The position numbers were made by a program, and so were the translations under genes. A stretch of DNA of 64,000 bases from contig NZ_JAACFU010000006.1 of NCBI RefSeq assembly GCF_029051725.1, positions 1-64,000 on the forward strand, written 5' to 3'. This DNA comes from Bradyrhizobium sp. CSS354. GTDB taxonomy: Bacteria > Pseudomonadota > Alphaproteobacteria > Rhizobiales > Xanthobacteraceae. Below, one piece after another: positions 45,109 through 54,047 of this stretch (positions are counted from its first letter, which is position 1; each line of letters begins with the position of its first letter). The notes beneath the pieces are model-generated. The model searched no databases. It had not been told where the DNA came from and worked only from the letters and a program-made list of their open reading frames with translations.

Positions 45109-46515
45109 GTGTCGAGACCCCAGCGAGTCTATAGGCAGGTCGTTCTTTCGATGTCGGTCCTCTTGCTCGTGGCAGCCGGCGCCGCCGCCCAGGAGGATAA
45201 GAAGACCGACGACGATAAGCCGGCAGATCCAGATACGGGTGAGAGCACAGTCGAGGAAAAGACGCTCGGCCTTCTGCCCAATCCGCTGCAGAAGTACGGC
45301 GTGAAGTTCGCTGCCACTTACATCGGCGAGGCGTTGGGTAACGCTTCCGGCGGCCTGAAGCGGGGCGCTATCTACGAAGGCCGTCTCAACCTTGCGGTGG
45401 ATGTCGATCTGCAGAAACTCGTCGGCACCGATAAGCTCACTTTTCACGCCAACATGTTCCAGATCCATGGCGATGGCCTGTCCCGGAGCAATCTTCAGAA
45501 CTTCTTTGTCGTCAGCGGAATCGAGGCTCTACCCTCAACGCGTCTCTACGAAGCGTATTTCGAGAAGCAGTGGGGCGCGAAGAGGATCTCGTTGAAAGTG
45601 GGTCAGCTCGCCGCCGACAGCGAATTCTTCAACACCAAATATACAGACGTGTTCACCAACGCCTCAATGGGTTGGCCCGCGATCACGTCGCTCAATCTTC
45701 CCAGCGGCGGACCGTCGCCACCTTTGGCGGCTATGGGCGCAAGGCTACTGGTCAACCTGACCGACCAGCTTTCCGTTCTGGGTGGGATCTTCGACGGCGA
45801 CCAAGCGGGACCCGGACCGGGCGACCCGCAGGAGCGCAATCGCTACGGCGTCAATTTCCGCGTCAACGATCCGCCGTTGTTACTGGGTCAGATCCAGTTC
45901 GCCTGGAACAACAAGAAGGGCGATCCCAACCTGACCGGCCAGATCAAGTTCGGCGGCTGGCGGCACTTTGGCTCTTTCGCGGATCAACAGCTCGCGTCCA
46001 ACGGCGTCTCGTTCGCCGCTCCCGGTAGCAGCGGTGAGCCGCTATTGCTGGCAGGAGACATCGGTGGCTGGGCGGTCTTCGAGCAACAGATCTACCGCGT
46101 GCCTCACAGCGACGATCGCGGGATCGGTGTGTTCGCAAGGGCCGCCGGCGCGCCCGCTGATCGCAACCTGGTCGATATATACGCTGATGCCGGCCTCGAG
46201 TTCATCGGGCTTCGTGACGACCGGCCCGACGACAAGTTCGGGATCGCCGCGGGTTATGCCCATGTGTCCAAACGGGCGCAGGCGCTCGACGCCGACTACC
46301 GGACGTTGGTGAATCCAAATTGGCCCTTGCGAAACTTCGAGGGGTTGCTGACGACGGTCTACCAGTATCAGATAAAGGACGGCTGGTCGTTGCAGCCGAA
46401 CTTCCAATACATCATCCATCCGGGCGGCGGCGCCACGGGGCCGGCGACGTCATCCGCCGGAAAGGTCCTCAAAAACGCCTCGGTGTTCGGGCTCCGGACT
46501 ACGCTCAAATTCTAG
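45109..46515 (+). CDS. OprB-type carbohydrate-selective porin
   Basis: A 468-residue outer-membrane protein. Signal peptide (RQVVLSMSVLLLVAAGAAAQ) ends near residue 28, followed by an acidic linker and a beta-barrel with alternating strands (GVKFAATYIGEALGNASGGL, YEGRLNLAVDVDL, LTFHANMFQIHGDG) and a C-terminal Phe (FGLRTTLKF) for BamA recognition. Motifs ADSEFFNTKYTDVFTNASMG and INLPSGG-like NLPSGGP fit the OprB family of sugar porins. Starts with a GTG. A strong hairpin terminator follows. It is monocistronic; the sugar specificity is unknown. Confidence 0.93.
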   Translation: MSRPQRVYRQVVLSMSVLLLVAAGAAAQEDKKTDDDKPADPDTGESTVEEKTLGLLPNPLQKYGVKFAATYIGEALGNASGGLKRGAIYEGRLNLAVDVDLQKLVGTDKLTFHANMFQIHGDGLSRSNLQNFFVVSGIEALPSTRLYEAYFEKQWGAKRISLKVGQLAADSEFFNTKYTDVFTNASMGWPAITSLNLPSGGPSPPLAAMGARLLVNLTDQLSVLGGIFDGDQAGPGPGDPQERNRYGVNFRVNDPPLLLGQIQFAWNNKKGDPNLTGQIKFGGWRHFGSFADQQLASNGVSFAAPGSSGEPLLLAGDIGGWAVFEQQIYRVPHSDDRGIGVFARAAGAPADRNLVDIYADAGLEFIGLRDDRPDDKFGIAAGYAHVSKRAQALDADYRTLVNPNWPLRNFEGLLTTVYQYQIKDGWSLQPNFQYIIHPGGGATGPATSSAGKVLKNASVFGLRTTLKF

Positions 46516-46517
46516 CA

Positions 46518-46542
46518 CCGTGCGCATCGCACGGACTCTGTT
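46518..46542 (+). terminator. Hairpin terminator after the porin gene
   Basis: CCGTGCG-CAT-CGCACGG (46518-46534) is a perfect 7-base-pair stem with a 3-base loop, starting 3 bases after the stop, followed by ACTCTGTT. The T-tract is weak. Confidence 0.55.
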
Positions 46543-46632
46543 CGACGAAGTTCAGGCTTAGCTCGTGTAGATGATGACGACCACGCAGGTGGCATTAGGG
46601 CGACCGGCATGTCGGGTACTTGGGCCAACATC

Positions 46633-47148
46633 TCATTGAGCCTCTTCAGCCTGCTCGCGCTCGCGCAAGCCTCGGGCAAGTTGATCAACAGACGTCTCCT
46701 GCGCCAATTCGTCTTGTTGGCAATCCTCGTCATCGACATTCAGCCGCGTGGCAAGCTTCTGCAATATTCTCAAAGATCGCGTCGCCTCCCGTTCAGAGAG
46801 CAGATTAATCTGAAGTTCTAGACGATCCCGCTTCTCCAAGATGCGGTCGGTCGCATTTTGGCGAATGAGGACACAGGAGGTGAGAAGTACCGCCTCCAGC
46901 GCAAGGAATGTCCCGAGCAGCGGGAACGGGAATGGATCAAGCGCGCGATCGGGGAATACCCCGCCGAACGCAATCCAACACACCACCGCCCCGCACTGCA
47001 GCACAACGAACTGCGGAGTTCCCGCAAACGATCCGATTGCATGAAAAACACGATGATGAAGAGCGATCTTTTTCTCATCCTGCTTTTCAAGCCGCAGGAT
47101 GGCGTCGATATTTTCTACCGGTCTTTTCGATGATGCCGGCGCTGACAT
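46633..47148 (-). CDS. DUF1003-family membrane protein
   Basis: A 171-residue inner-membrane protein. The cytoplasmic N-terminus (SSKRPVENIDAILRLEKQDE) is followed by two helices (FVVLQCGAVVCWIAFGG and PFPLLGTFLALEAVLLTSCV) and the diagnostic I-R-Q-N-x4-R-x7-R-x-x-L-x-x-I-N-L-x-x-E-x-E of DUF1003 (IRQNATDRILEKRDRLELQI). A coiled-coil tail follows. It starts two bases after the iron-permease-like gene stop on the same strand, so the two are co-translated and may form one complex. Exact function unknown; family members are thought to affect ion transport. Confidence 0.9.
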   Translation of the reverse strand: MSAPASSKRPVENIDAILRLEKQDEKKIALHHRVFHAIGSFAGTPQFVVLQCGAVVCWIAFGGVFPDRALDPFPFPLLGTFLALEAVLLTSCVLIRQNATDRILEKRDRLELQINLLSEREATRSLRILQKLATRLNVDDEDCQQDELAQETSVDQLARGLREREQAEEAQ

Positions 47149-47150
47149 CG

Positions 47151-47594
47151 TCAGCTGGCGATCTGCTCGGCGGCTCGCCGCGCTGACTGTCGGGTCCGGT
47201 CGACTGTCTCATCTCCGGCCTTTTCGGCCTTGGCACGCGCTTCACATTTCGAGCGAAGCTCCTCAATCTCATCGTCTGTGAGGTGCTCAATTCCCACGAG
47301 ACTATTGCGCGCCGCACTCACGCGAATGAGTTCGTCCAGCTTTACCTGAATGGCCGCGCTGTCACGGTTTTGCGAGTTCTGAATCAGAAATACCATAAGG
47401 AAAGTTACGATTGTGGTCCCAGTATTAATGACCAACTGCCAAGTGTCCGAAAACTGGAAGAGCGGGCCGCTGATGCCCCATACGACCACCACACCCGCGG
47501 CTAACAGGAAGGTCGAGGCGCGCCCAGCCGCAAGCGAGGTCTCGTTCGCCAAATCACCGAAGAACTTTGAGATCCGGGATGGTTCGTTTTTCAT
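47151..47594 (-). CDS. Low-affinity iron permease family protein
   Basis: A 147-residue membrane protein with two helices (STFLLAAGVVVVWGISGPLF, TGTTIVTFLMVFLIQNSQNR) and the N-S-Q-N-R-D tract followed by IQVKLDELIRVSAARNSLVG and EHLTDDEIEELR, the signature of the low-affinity iron permease family (PF04120). The C-terminal part is helical and charged. It leads a tight pair with the DUF1003 gene. An EcfG-like site (GGAAC-N16-CATT on the minus strand, 47643-47619) lies at the right distance upstream but is one base off in the core -10. Iron transport itself is inferred from family naming. Confidence 0.88.
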   Translation of the reverse strand: MKNEPSRISKFFGDLANETSLAAGRASTFLLAAGVVVVWGISGPLFQFSDTWQLVINTGTTIVTFLMVFLIQNSQNRDSAAIQVKLDELIRVSAARNSLVGIEHLTDDEIEELRSKCEARAKAEKAGDETVDRTRQSARRAAEQIAS

Positions 47595-47850
47595 GACTCA
47601 GCCGGTGCCACCAACCACAATGTTGTTTCGGGGTGAAAGTTCCGCGTCAGGAATCGACATACATCAGAGGCAACCGAGACATGCTTTACGCGGAGCTCCC
47701 GAGAGCACGTATTGAAAGCGATCGCAGAGTACGTCCAAGCCACGCCCGTTCGGATGCCGACCTCAACTCTAGAATTCCACTTGCTCCTGATTCGAAACGG
47801 ATGGCCAAGGATTCGCTTCATGCCAGTCCCACAAGCCAGCCGCGGATCTC

Positions 47851-48891
47851 TCACGCGAAGCGTCCTCCACGAGCGATCAGGTTGCGATATCGGGTCTCGT
47901 ATTCATTCGCCATCCGGCTTGCGGCGAAGCGCTCTTCGAACCGGGCGCGGATCACTCTTCTATCCAGCCGGCCCAGTTCTTTCACGGCGCTGATCGCCTG
48001 CTCCTCACCATCGACGATGAAGCCGGTGACGCCGTCCTCCACGACTTCCGGCACCGAGCCTGATCGATAGGCGATCACGGGCGTCCCGCACGCCATCGCC
48101 TCGATCATGACCAGACCGAACGGCTCGGGCCAATCGACCGGAAACAGCAGGCCTGCTGCATTCGCGAGAAAAGGCTGTTTCTTCGCGTCGTCGACCTCGC
48201 CGACGAGCTGAACCGTCTGGCCATCGATGTTCGGCTCGAGCTTGTTCTTGAAGTAGGCCGTCTCCGCCCGAGGAATCTTCGCAGCGATCCGCAGGGGCAT
48301 CCGCGCCGCCCGCGCGATGCGGATGGCGTCTTCCGGTCCCTTGTCAGCCGTCAGCCTCCCCAGAAAGGCCAGGTAGGAACCCGGTTCGTAGGACGGCCGA
48401 AACAGATCCTTCGGCAGTCCGTGCTGGATCGTCGCGATCCAGTTCGCCTCCGGAAGCGGACGACGCTGGTTGGCGGAAATCGAGACGAACGGAGCGTCCG
48501 CAAAGGCACCGATAACTTGGGGCAGACCGGGAAGGTCGAGCCGGCCGTGCATCGTCGTCAGGAAAGGCACGCCGGTTCGGCTGAGCACCGGAAGGGGCAA
48601 CCAGTCGACGTGTGAGTGGATCACGTCGAAGTCGCGCGCGCGCTCGGCGATGGCTTCGATCAGAAGCGCGCAGGCAGCGCTCGGATCCGCACCCTTCCGC
48701 CCCAGGCGCAGCGCGCGCGGCCACACGGCGTGGAGCTTTCCCTTCGTCTTGGAGTCCCCGCTTGCAAACAGGGTCACGTCGTGTCCCAGTTCGACCAATT
48801 CGTCCACGAGCCAGGCGATCACACGCTCGGTGCCGCCGTAGAGCTTGGGAGGTACGCTCTCGGCCAACGGAGCAAGCTGGGCAATCCGCAT
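47851..48891 (-). CDS. Family 4 glycosyltransferase (GT4)
   Basis: A 346-residue GT-B enzyme that transfers a sugar from an activated donor, probably at the cytoplasmic face of the inner membrane. N-terminal domain has the Gly-rich loop [20 protein letters not shown] and [13 protein letters not shown]; the C-terminal donor domain has [20 protein letters not shown] and the E-x7-E motif in [20 protein letters not shown]. All family hallmarks are intact. It starts three bases after a 44-residue membrane peptide gene, which itself overlaps a small gene, so the three form one operon. Acceptor and donor unknown. Confidence 0.92.
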   Translation of the reverse strand: MRIAQLAPLAESVPPKLYGGTERVIAWLVDELVELGHDVTLFASGDSKTKGKLHAVWPRALRLGRKGADPSAACALLIEAIAERARDFDVIHSHVDWLPLPVLSRTGVPFLTTMHGRLDLPGLPQVIGAFADAPFVSISANQRRPLPEANWIATIQHGLPKDLFRPSYEPGSYLAFLGRLTADKGPEDAIRIARAARMPLRIAAKIPRAETAYFKNKLEPNIDGQTVQLVGEVDDAKKQPFLANAAGLLFPVDWPEPFGLVMIEAMACGTPVIAYRSGSVPEVVEDGVTGFIVDGEEQAISAVKELGRLDRRVIRARFEERFAASRMANEYETRYRNLIARGGRFA

Positions 48892-48894
48892 CGG

Positions 48895-49029
48895 CTAGGC
48901 CCCGAACACGAACCGCAGGCCTATCACGACAACCGCGGAAATGAGGGACGAAATCGCGAGCAGCGTCCAGGCTGGTCTTGTGCTTTCGCGAACCACTCGC
49001 GCCGCGAGCATTTTCACGCCCGTCAACAT
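48895..49029 (-). CDS. Single-helix membrane peptide (44 aa) coupled to the glycosyltransferase
   Basis: A 44-residue peptide starting MLTGVKMLAARVVRESTRPA and then one hydrophobic helix (WTLLAISSLISAVVVIGLRF). Its ATG overlaps the stop of the upstream small gene (ATGTTGA) and its own stop is three bases before the glycosyltransferase start, so all three reading frames are tightly packed. It may anchor or regulate the transferase; this is inferred from position only. No known family. Confidence 0.55.
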   Translation of the reverse strand: MLTGVKMLAARVVRESTRPAWTLLAISSLISAVVVIGLRFVFGA

Positions 49030-49232
49030 TCGTCTCGAGGAAGCCGCTGCAAGTAGGCTATCCCGAAGCCAGCGAGTTCTTCCGTGTCGCTCTCGCGCGC
49101 CTCCGACCTGCTGTGGAGGTGGCGCTCCAGCAGGCAGCGCCGGCTGTCGTGCGCATCGACCTCGGGGTGCCGCGTCCGATACACCGACCAGGCGGTCTCC
49201 GCGGCGTTCTTCAAGACGACTTCGTCGACCAT
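49023..49232 (-). CDS. Small conserved-type protein (69 aa) of the glycosyltransferase operon
   Basis: A 69-residue soluble protein starting MVDEVVLKNAAETAWSVYRT and continuing RHPEVDAHDSRRCLLERHLH and TEELAGFGIAYLQRLPRDEC. The regular helix and Cys/His pattern look like a real conserved short protein. GGAGAGA lies seven bases before the ATG at 49232; a GTG six bases upstream is less well placed. It leads a three-gene operon with the membrane peptide and the glycosyltransferase. Function unknown. Confidence 0.65.
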   Translation of the reverse strand: MVDEVVLKNAAETAWSVYRTRHPEVDAHDSRRCLLERHLHSRSEARESDTEELAGFGIAYLQRLPRDEC

Positions 49233-49449
49233 ACTCACTCTCTCCGGAGACCGAACCCAGTCGCTGCCAACTCAAGGCGCTCTGGAAAGTTTCCGGATTT
49301 TCCCGACGGTAGACGAAGGGAGAAGGCTCAGGATGCTCCGACATGCGCCCGCGTACTTGCCGCACGCCGGCGCTGCAGGCGTTGGATTCGGCCAATCCAT
49401 GTGAAGGCGAAGTGGGGCGCGGGCTTCGCACGACAGCTGCTCGACCGGA

Positions 49450-49622
49450 CCATCCCGTCCGGTTTGCGGCCCGGAAAACTTGGCTTGAAATCGAGTATCG
49501 TCCTGCCCTTCTCCGTAAAACGGCCATCCGAGGTTTAGGTTCGACCAGGCCTGCGAGAAGATGTCGAGATCCGGAAGGCGCGCGGCCACTGGCCCGAATT
49601 TGACGGGCCCCGCGCGCGGCAC
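49450..49622 (-). pseudogene. Remnant of a winged-helix-like protein (paralogue of 44280-44702)
   Basis: In one frame the DNA reads VAARLPDLDIFSQ, and in the next frames GLVEPKP and KGRTILDF, which in order match AAQVPALDIFSQGLVER and KGRAVLEF of the intact protein at 44280-44702. At least two frame changes separate them, and the N-terminal and Arg-rich parts are missing. A decayed duplicate. Confidence 0.55.
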
Positions 49623-49802
49623 TCGGTCCTACCCCGCCCTAGACCACCAGATTGGCGGAGAGCTTGCCGACGTGCCGAAGGCATCGCGGCTCGACTTTGT
49701 GTCCTCAGCTGAGTTTGGGCGGCTCAATGGGCTGGTGTGTATCTTTTGATACTTTGCGCACCGTTATGCTTTGCTACTGTTTCCCGGAACGGAGGGGCGG
49801 AC

Positions 49803-50044
49803 ATGGACCGGTTAAAGGAAGCATTGGGGCACCTCGATCCCCTGACTGTCCGAATTGCCGCATTACCACGAGATGGTTCCGCTCTGAGCTGGTGCGAGAT
49901 ACTCCAGAATCGATAATCGCCCACCTTTTCGTCTGCTCAAACTGCAAACGCGCTCAGCGGAGCGATACAAAATTCACTCCGATGCGCGTGCCGCCCGACA
50001 AACTGGCATCCCCGCGGTTTCGCGTCTTGACTGGTGGAAGGTAA
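49803..50044 (+). pseudogene. Small zinc-ribbon protein, frameshifted in a G run
   Basis: From the ATG at 49803 the frame reads MDRLKEALG, then becomes unnatural; the adjacent frame reads GAPRSPDCPNCRITTRWFRS, ELVRDTPESIIAHLFVCSNC and KRAQRSDTKFTPMRVPP to a stop at 50044, with two CxxC pairs. Adding one G to the four-G run at 49826-49829 joins them cleanly. As a result the protein would be about 80 residues. GGAGGGG lies close before the ATG. May be a real mutation or an assembly error. Confidence 0.6.
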
Positions 50045-50187
50045 GCCGCCAGGGGAGCCCTAACTGAAGCGCGCCGGAAGAGTGGCGGGCGCCAGCCGAA
50101 TGGGGCTGTCCATTTCGATCAGGAAGCAGGACGAGGGCCGCAGCTTAGGAGATCGCCGGGTGTCACAACACCTGACGACCAGAGCGC

Positions 50188-50380
50188 TCACGGGCCAGCT
50201 ACGGTACCGGATGAAAAGCCGTTCTGCGATTGCCTGTTTCTCAGAGCGCAAGCGACGCCAGCGTGAGCTCTGCCGCGAGACGCTCGGCTTGGTCCGCCGC
50301 TCCTTGTCGATCTTAAGGATCATTCCGCCCTGATGCTGGCATGTTGCATCGGTGACAAGCTCAAATTCGTAGTACGGCAT
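50188..50380 (-). pseudogene. DUF6894-like small protein, frameshifted copy 2
   Basis: Starts MPYYEFELVTDATCQHQGGM, the expected N-terminus of this small family. After MIL the natural continuation (DRQGAADQAERLAAELTLAS) is readable only in the next frame. Comparison with copy 1 at 18246-18530 shows a net loss of one base near 50322. The DNA of both copies is nearly identical over the block spanning the ILE..AAELTL region. Copy 2 has a natural start but a broken body; copy 1 has a broken start and an intact body. Confidence 0.55.
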
Positions 50381-50694
50381 GAAAGCCTCTGAACTCGCAA
50401 CGCCCACTCTGAGCATAACTGCGCTCTCCATCAGGTGAATTATCGTATCTGAATGCGAAAGCTGGTTTGTGGAAGGATGCGGACCGACTTTCGACCAATG
50501 GCCATCCGGTGACGCTGTGGCGGGCTGATGCTGTTCGCCGAAGTCCACAAAAACTGCGCCCTGGCTTGCGGGCCATCTGCGTACCACCATACCGAAGCCT
50601 TAGTTGCGAGGCGCGAAAGGTAGTAGCTCTGGTGCGATCGAGGAACTTCGGAGCTTCAACAATATTCTGTCATGATCAACAAGGAGGGATCCGC

Positions 50695-50916
50695 ATGCCG
50701 ATCCAGACCGTGATGGACAGTACCGGCGACAGCCGTCACTTCTTCGATGCGGACGATGCAGGGGAAGTAGCCAAGGCGGAGCAGCGATTCCGCGAGCTGA
50801 CGAACGTCGGCTTCACCGCCGCGGTTCGGACCGGTTCAGGTCAGGTGTCGCGGATCCGATCGTTCGACCCCACTGCGGAAGAAACTCTCTTCTTCCCCAG
50901 GCTGGTCGGCGGCTGA
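50695..50916 (+). CDS. Small conserved-type protein (73 aa)
   Basis: A 73-residue protein starting MPIQTVMDSTGDSRHFFDAD and reading EVAKAEQRFRELTNVGFTAA and RIRSFDPTAEETLFFPRL, a compact alpha/beta style with natural composition. AAGGAGGGA lies ahead of the ATG. An imperfect EcfG-like -35 (GGAAC at 50642) lies upstream without a good -10. It is followed by another small gene after 53 bases. Function unknown. Confidence 0.7.
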   Translation: MPIQTVMDSTGDSRHFFDADDAGEVAKAEQRFRELTNVGFTAAVRTGSGQVSRIRSFDPTAEETLFFPRLVGG

Positions 50917-50969
50917 ATCGCTGAGCCGTGTGGCTGTTCAGGCCGTCGCGGCCGGGTGAACGCTCACGG

Positions 50970-51349
50970 ATGAGGGCTGCAAAGGCGCTGTTCATTAGAC
51001 ACGGCGCCGAGAGGACTCCGGAAGGACGCGCGCTGCTGCTGCTGCGGCAGTGCCTCTCGCCCGCCCAACGGCGGCAATTCGGGGAAAAGGGTTATTTCGA
51101 GGTAATCGGCGGCGATACGGGCAACCGCTACAGATCTATGCGGGAGCGGCTGCGAATGTCTGCGAGATCGGCGAAAACGGTCGCCCAAAGATAGGCTTGT
51201 GTTTCCTGCCCGTTGGCGACCTTCCGATTGGAGACGTCATGCTGGCCCAGAAGATCGCGCTCGAAACGTGCGAGGGCAGCGCGCTCGCAGTAGCCCGAAA
51301 GTTCACTCCCAGCGGTTTCTTGTTCAGCCGGTCCCGCCCGCTTCGGTAG
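50970..51349 (+). pseudogene. Conserved-type hypothetical protein, one frameshift
   Basis: The first frame reads MRAAKALFIRHGAERTPEGR, QCLSPAQRRQFGEKGYFEVI and GGDTGNRYR, then departs. The natural continuation, QIYAGAAANVCEIGENGRPK, IGLCFLPVGDLPIGDVMLAQ and KIALETCEGSALAVARKFTP, lies in the next frame to a stop at 51349. One missing C in TAC-CAG near 51131 explains the shift. Together about 126 residues. No known domain; the Cys residues and compact beta pattern suggest a small folded protein. Confidence 0.65.
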
Positions 51350-51836
51350 CCGCGGCGTTGCGTCGCGCGTCGGTGACGTTGCGTGCTGCCCATCGCCGCT
51401 GGCAAACCGCAGCGGTATGCTTGGAGCGATAGGTAGAGTGGAAGTCGTCCCACTCAGGGGCCCGACCGCCGCCTTCGCCGGAGAAAGCTTTGCGGGCTTC
51501 GTCCACAAACACCTGATCATGAACAGCGCCATTTCCCGGAACGAAATGGCTTAACACTAGCGTTTTGACCCCTGCGGCTTGAGCCACTTCGCCCGCCTGT
51601 TCGAGCGTAAGTGCATTCCTTGAAACACTTTTAAAGAGGTTGTCGGCGGTCTCCTTATCGAACCTGCCTACTTTCACAGCTGCATCGAGCACCTGACGCA
51701 TTCCCGGAAGATATTGCGCCTCGCACACGAACACGTCAGCGCCTTTCGCAAGATTGATGAGAGCGTCGGTCTTTCGGGTATCACCAGAGAAAACGATAGA
51801 GCGATCTGCAGTGTCAAAGCGATAAGAGAGCGCCAC
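51324..51836 (-). pseudogene. C-terminal fragment of an MBL-fold hydrolase (RNase Z-like)
   Basis: The frame starts ALSYRFDTADRSIVFSGDTR and continues ADVFVCEAQYLPG, GEVAQAAGVKTLVLSHFVPG and VFVDEARKAFSGE, matching the C-terminal half of MBL-fold hydrolases, with the Asp of SGDTR and His of LSHF as metal ligands. The N-terminal half with the HxHxDH site is not found upstream, and the C-terminus runs on after FSGE into unnatural sequence. It is thus a truncated, probably inactive gene. Confidence 0.7.
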
Positions 51837-52173
51837 TGGGTACCGCGGGCGATGGCCGAAATACTGGGCGCTGCAGCGCGCCGAACCTCCAAAAGCCGTG
51901 TGACGGTGGATATCACCTCCTAGGCGCGCGATTGCCGAAATCGCGAGTATAGAGATGGCCAGGGAGCGCCGCGCCTCTGGGTGAGGCGAGTATCACCGTC
52001 AGAGAGGCATCGATTGGACGATCCGATTTAGCCCTGCCATTTTGAGGATCCCAACCGCTACCCAAAGACTCTGTAACGTTGGTCCGCAGGATTTCAGATT
52101 AGCTGCCGCTGCGGCTGCAGCGGTCGGATATCGATCCTGCCGTGAACTGGGCGCAAGGGCAGTCCCCGGGCGC
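51837..52173. other. Region without a convincing gene
   Basis: Between the MBL fragment and the end of the GH13 gene. A few residues that could extend the MBL fragment are readable (QYFGHRPRYPVA), but no HxHxDH motif. No terminator with a T-tract was identified for the GH13 gene. Confidence 0.4.
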
Positions 52174-54047
52174 CTACGTCAGCCTCCAGATCCGTCCATA
52201 ATGCGATGGGATATTTAGATCTACTTGCCGGAGCGAAAGCACGTTCCTCAGGTCGAGGGCGCCGCCATGCAGCTCTTCCGCGTAGTCACCGGCCATCGGG
52301 AACCAGAACGGGACGGTCCGGTCGGTGTCGCTGAAATTGACAGCGACCAACGTGTAGTGGGCGCCTGCGTAGCGCGCGAACAGCAGAACTCCGCACTTCT
52401 GATAGCGATCCCAATCGTTGAAGAAGAAGTACGTGCCCTGACGAATGTGGTCGCGTTGCCGCCGGATCCGCAGCAGCCTGCGGACCAGGCTTACGATCGG
52501 CCGGCCGGACTCATCGTAGAAGAAGTCCCACCGCATCGGTCGCAAGAGCGAGACGCGGCCCATTCCGAAATCGGGGAGGAAATAGTTTTCGGCGAATTCC
52601 TCGCCTTGCCAGAGCATCGGAATTCCTTTGCTCATCAGAAGGCCGATCAAATAGGGCTGCAGCATGTACCAGCGCGCCCGGTCGCCCTCGGCGAACAGCG
52701 GATTCCGGCTTCATCGGGGTTGGAGGTGCCGAAATTGCACAGGAAGCGTTCGTGATCGTGGTTCTCGATGTATTGAAGCGCGGTCTTGGGGATGTCGTCG
52801 CCGTTGACAATCTCCCGGTCGGGGTAGCCGAAGAGACCGAGCTGCAGACCGAGGTCGGCGAGCCGGCCGCGATCCCCCTGGGCCACCGCGCGTGCCGCGC
52901 CATAGGTGCCGTTCTGCCACGTGCAGTTGGAATAGGTCGACCGCAGCACGTCCTCCGGGGCTTCGAGCTGCTCGGCCATCTGCACGAGCCTCAGCGGCTT
53001 GCCGGCCGCTCCGTCGAAGCGGCTCCAGTACGGGCGACCTGCGGCGATGTTCGCCTTGGTCAGCTGGTGCGTCTCATAGACGAGGCTCGCATAGCCCACG
53101 CCCATCGGCCCGTCCCAGTAGTTCGGGACGCAATCGTAACGGAAGCCGTCGACGTGATAGACCTCCAACCAATGGTGATTTGCGGTGTAAAAGTAGTCCC
53201 GCGTGATCTCCCGATCGAAATCCGTGCTCTTGCCGAAGTTGCTGAAGTAGTCCTTGGCAAACGGCCCCATGAACGGATTGTCGCGGTACCGCAGCCGCGT
53301 GTAGGCGTCGTAGTACGGGAAATCCACCCCCGTATGGCCATAGACGACGTCCACGATCACCGCGATCCCGTGCTGATGGCAGATGTCGACCAATTGCTGG
53401 AAATCCCACCGGTTGCCGAAGCGCTCGTCGACGCCGAAATAGCCGATCGGCAGATAGCCCCAGTCGACCGAGTTGCCGACGTTGGACAGCGGCATGATCT
53501 CGATGGCGTTGATCCCGAGGTCGGCCAGGTAGGCAACGAGCCCGCGAGCGCGGTCGAGGTCGCTGCCGAACTCGGCGATGTTCACCTCATAGAGGATCAG
53601 ATCTGCCAGCGCCGGCGTCCGCCATTGCGCCTCGCCCGCACTCCAGACGTAGGGCTCATAGCCTAGGGTGAAGGCGGATTGCCTGCCGACACCGAACTCG
53701 CGCGCGAAAGGGTCGATGATCCAGTCGAGCGTGCCTACGCTCGGATTTGCGATCGTGTAGCGATAGACGTAGCGGCCCGGATTGCCCCAGGCTGAGCCCG
53801 GCACTGCAGGCGGCATACCGGCGATGGGCACCGTGACCGACCAAAAATCCCCATACGGCGGACGAACTCTGTGTGTGAGCTGAAGTTCCCGAGCCGGAAA
53901 CGCCTGAAGAAACTGATCTGCCTCATGGATGATCTTAACGGTGACGACGTTGCCATCGGCCGCCGACACCCAAGGGAGCCAGAGTCCGAACGTCACCGTG
54001 CCGCGTGCTTCGACGGCGCCCAACGATCCGAGTGGCATCAAGTTCAT
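52174..54047 (-). pseudogene. GH13-family alpha-glucan enzyme, one frameshift
   Basis: The first frame (54047 down to 52647) has an N-terminal beta domain of CBM48 style and a GH13 barrel: VIVDVVYGHTGVDFPYYDAY (region I), the nucleophile Asp in DGFRYDCVPN, acid/base Glu in VQMAEQLEAPED, and YIENHDHERF (region IV). It shifts after NPDEAG; the natural rest, NPLFAEGDRARWYMLQPYLI, GIPMLWQGEEFAENYFLPDF and a C-terminal beta domain (YTLVAVNFSDTD), is in the next frame to 52174. One missing G near 52711 explains it. About 624 residues, resembling branching or trehalohydrolase-type GH13 enzymes. Its ATG overlaps the GMC gene stop by four bases. Confidence 0.85.

Noticed and set aside
51538..51564. 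GGAAC-N18-CGTT on the plus strand
   Set aside because: Lies inside the MBL-fold fragment on the opposite strand with no gene suitably placed downstream, and the spacing is long; probably chance.
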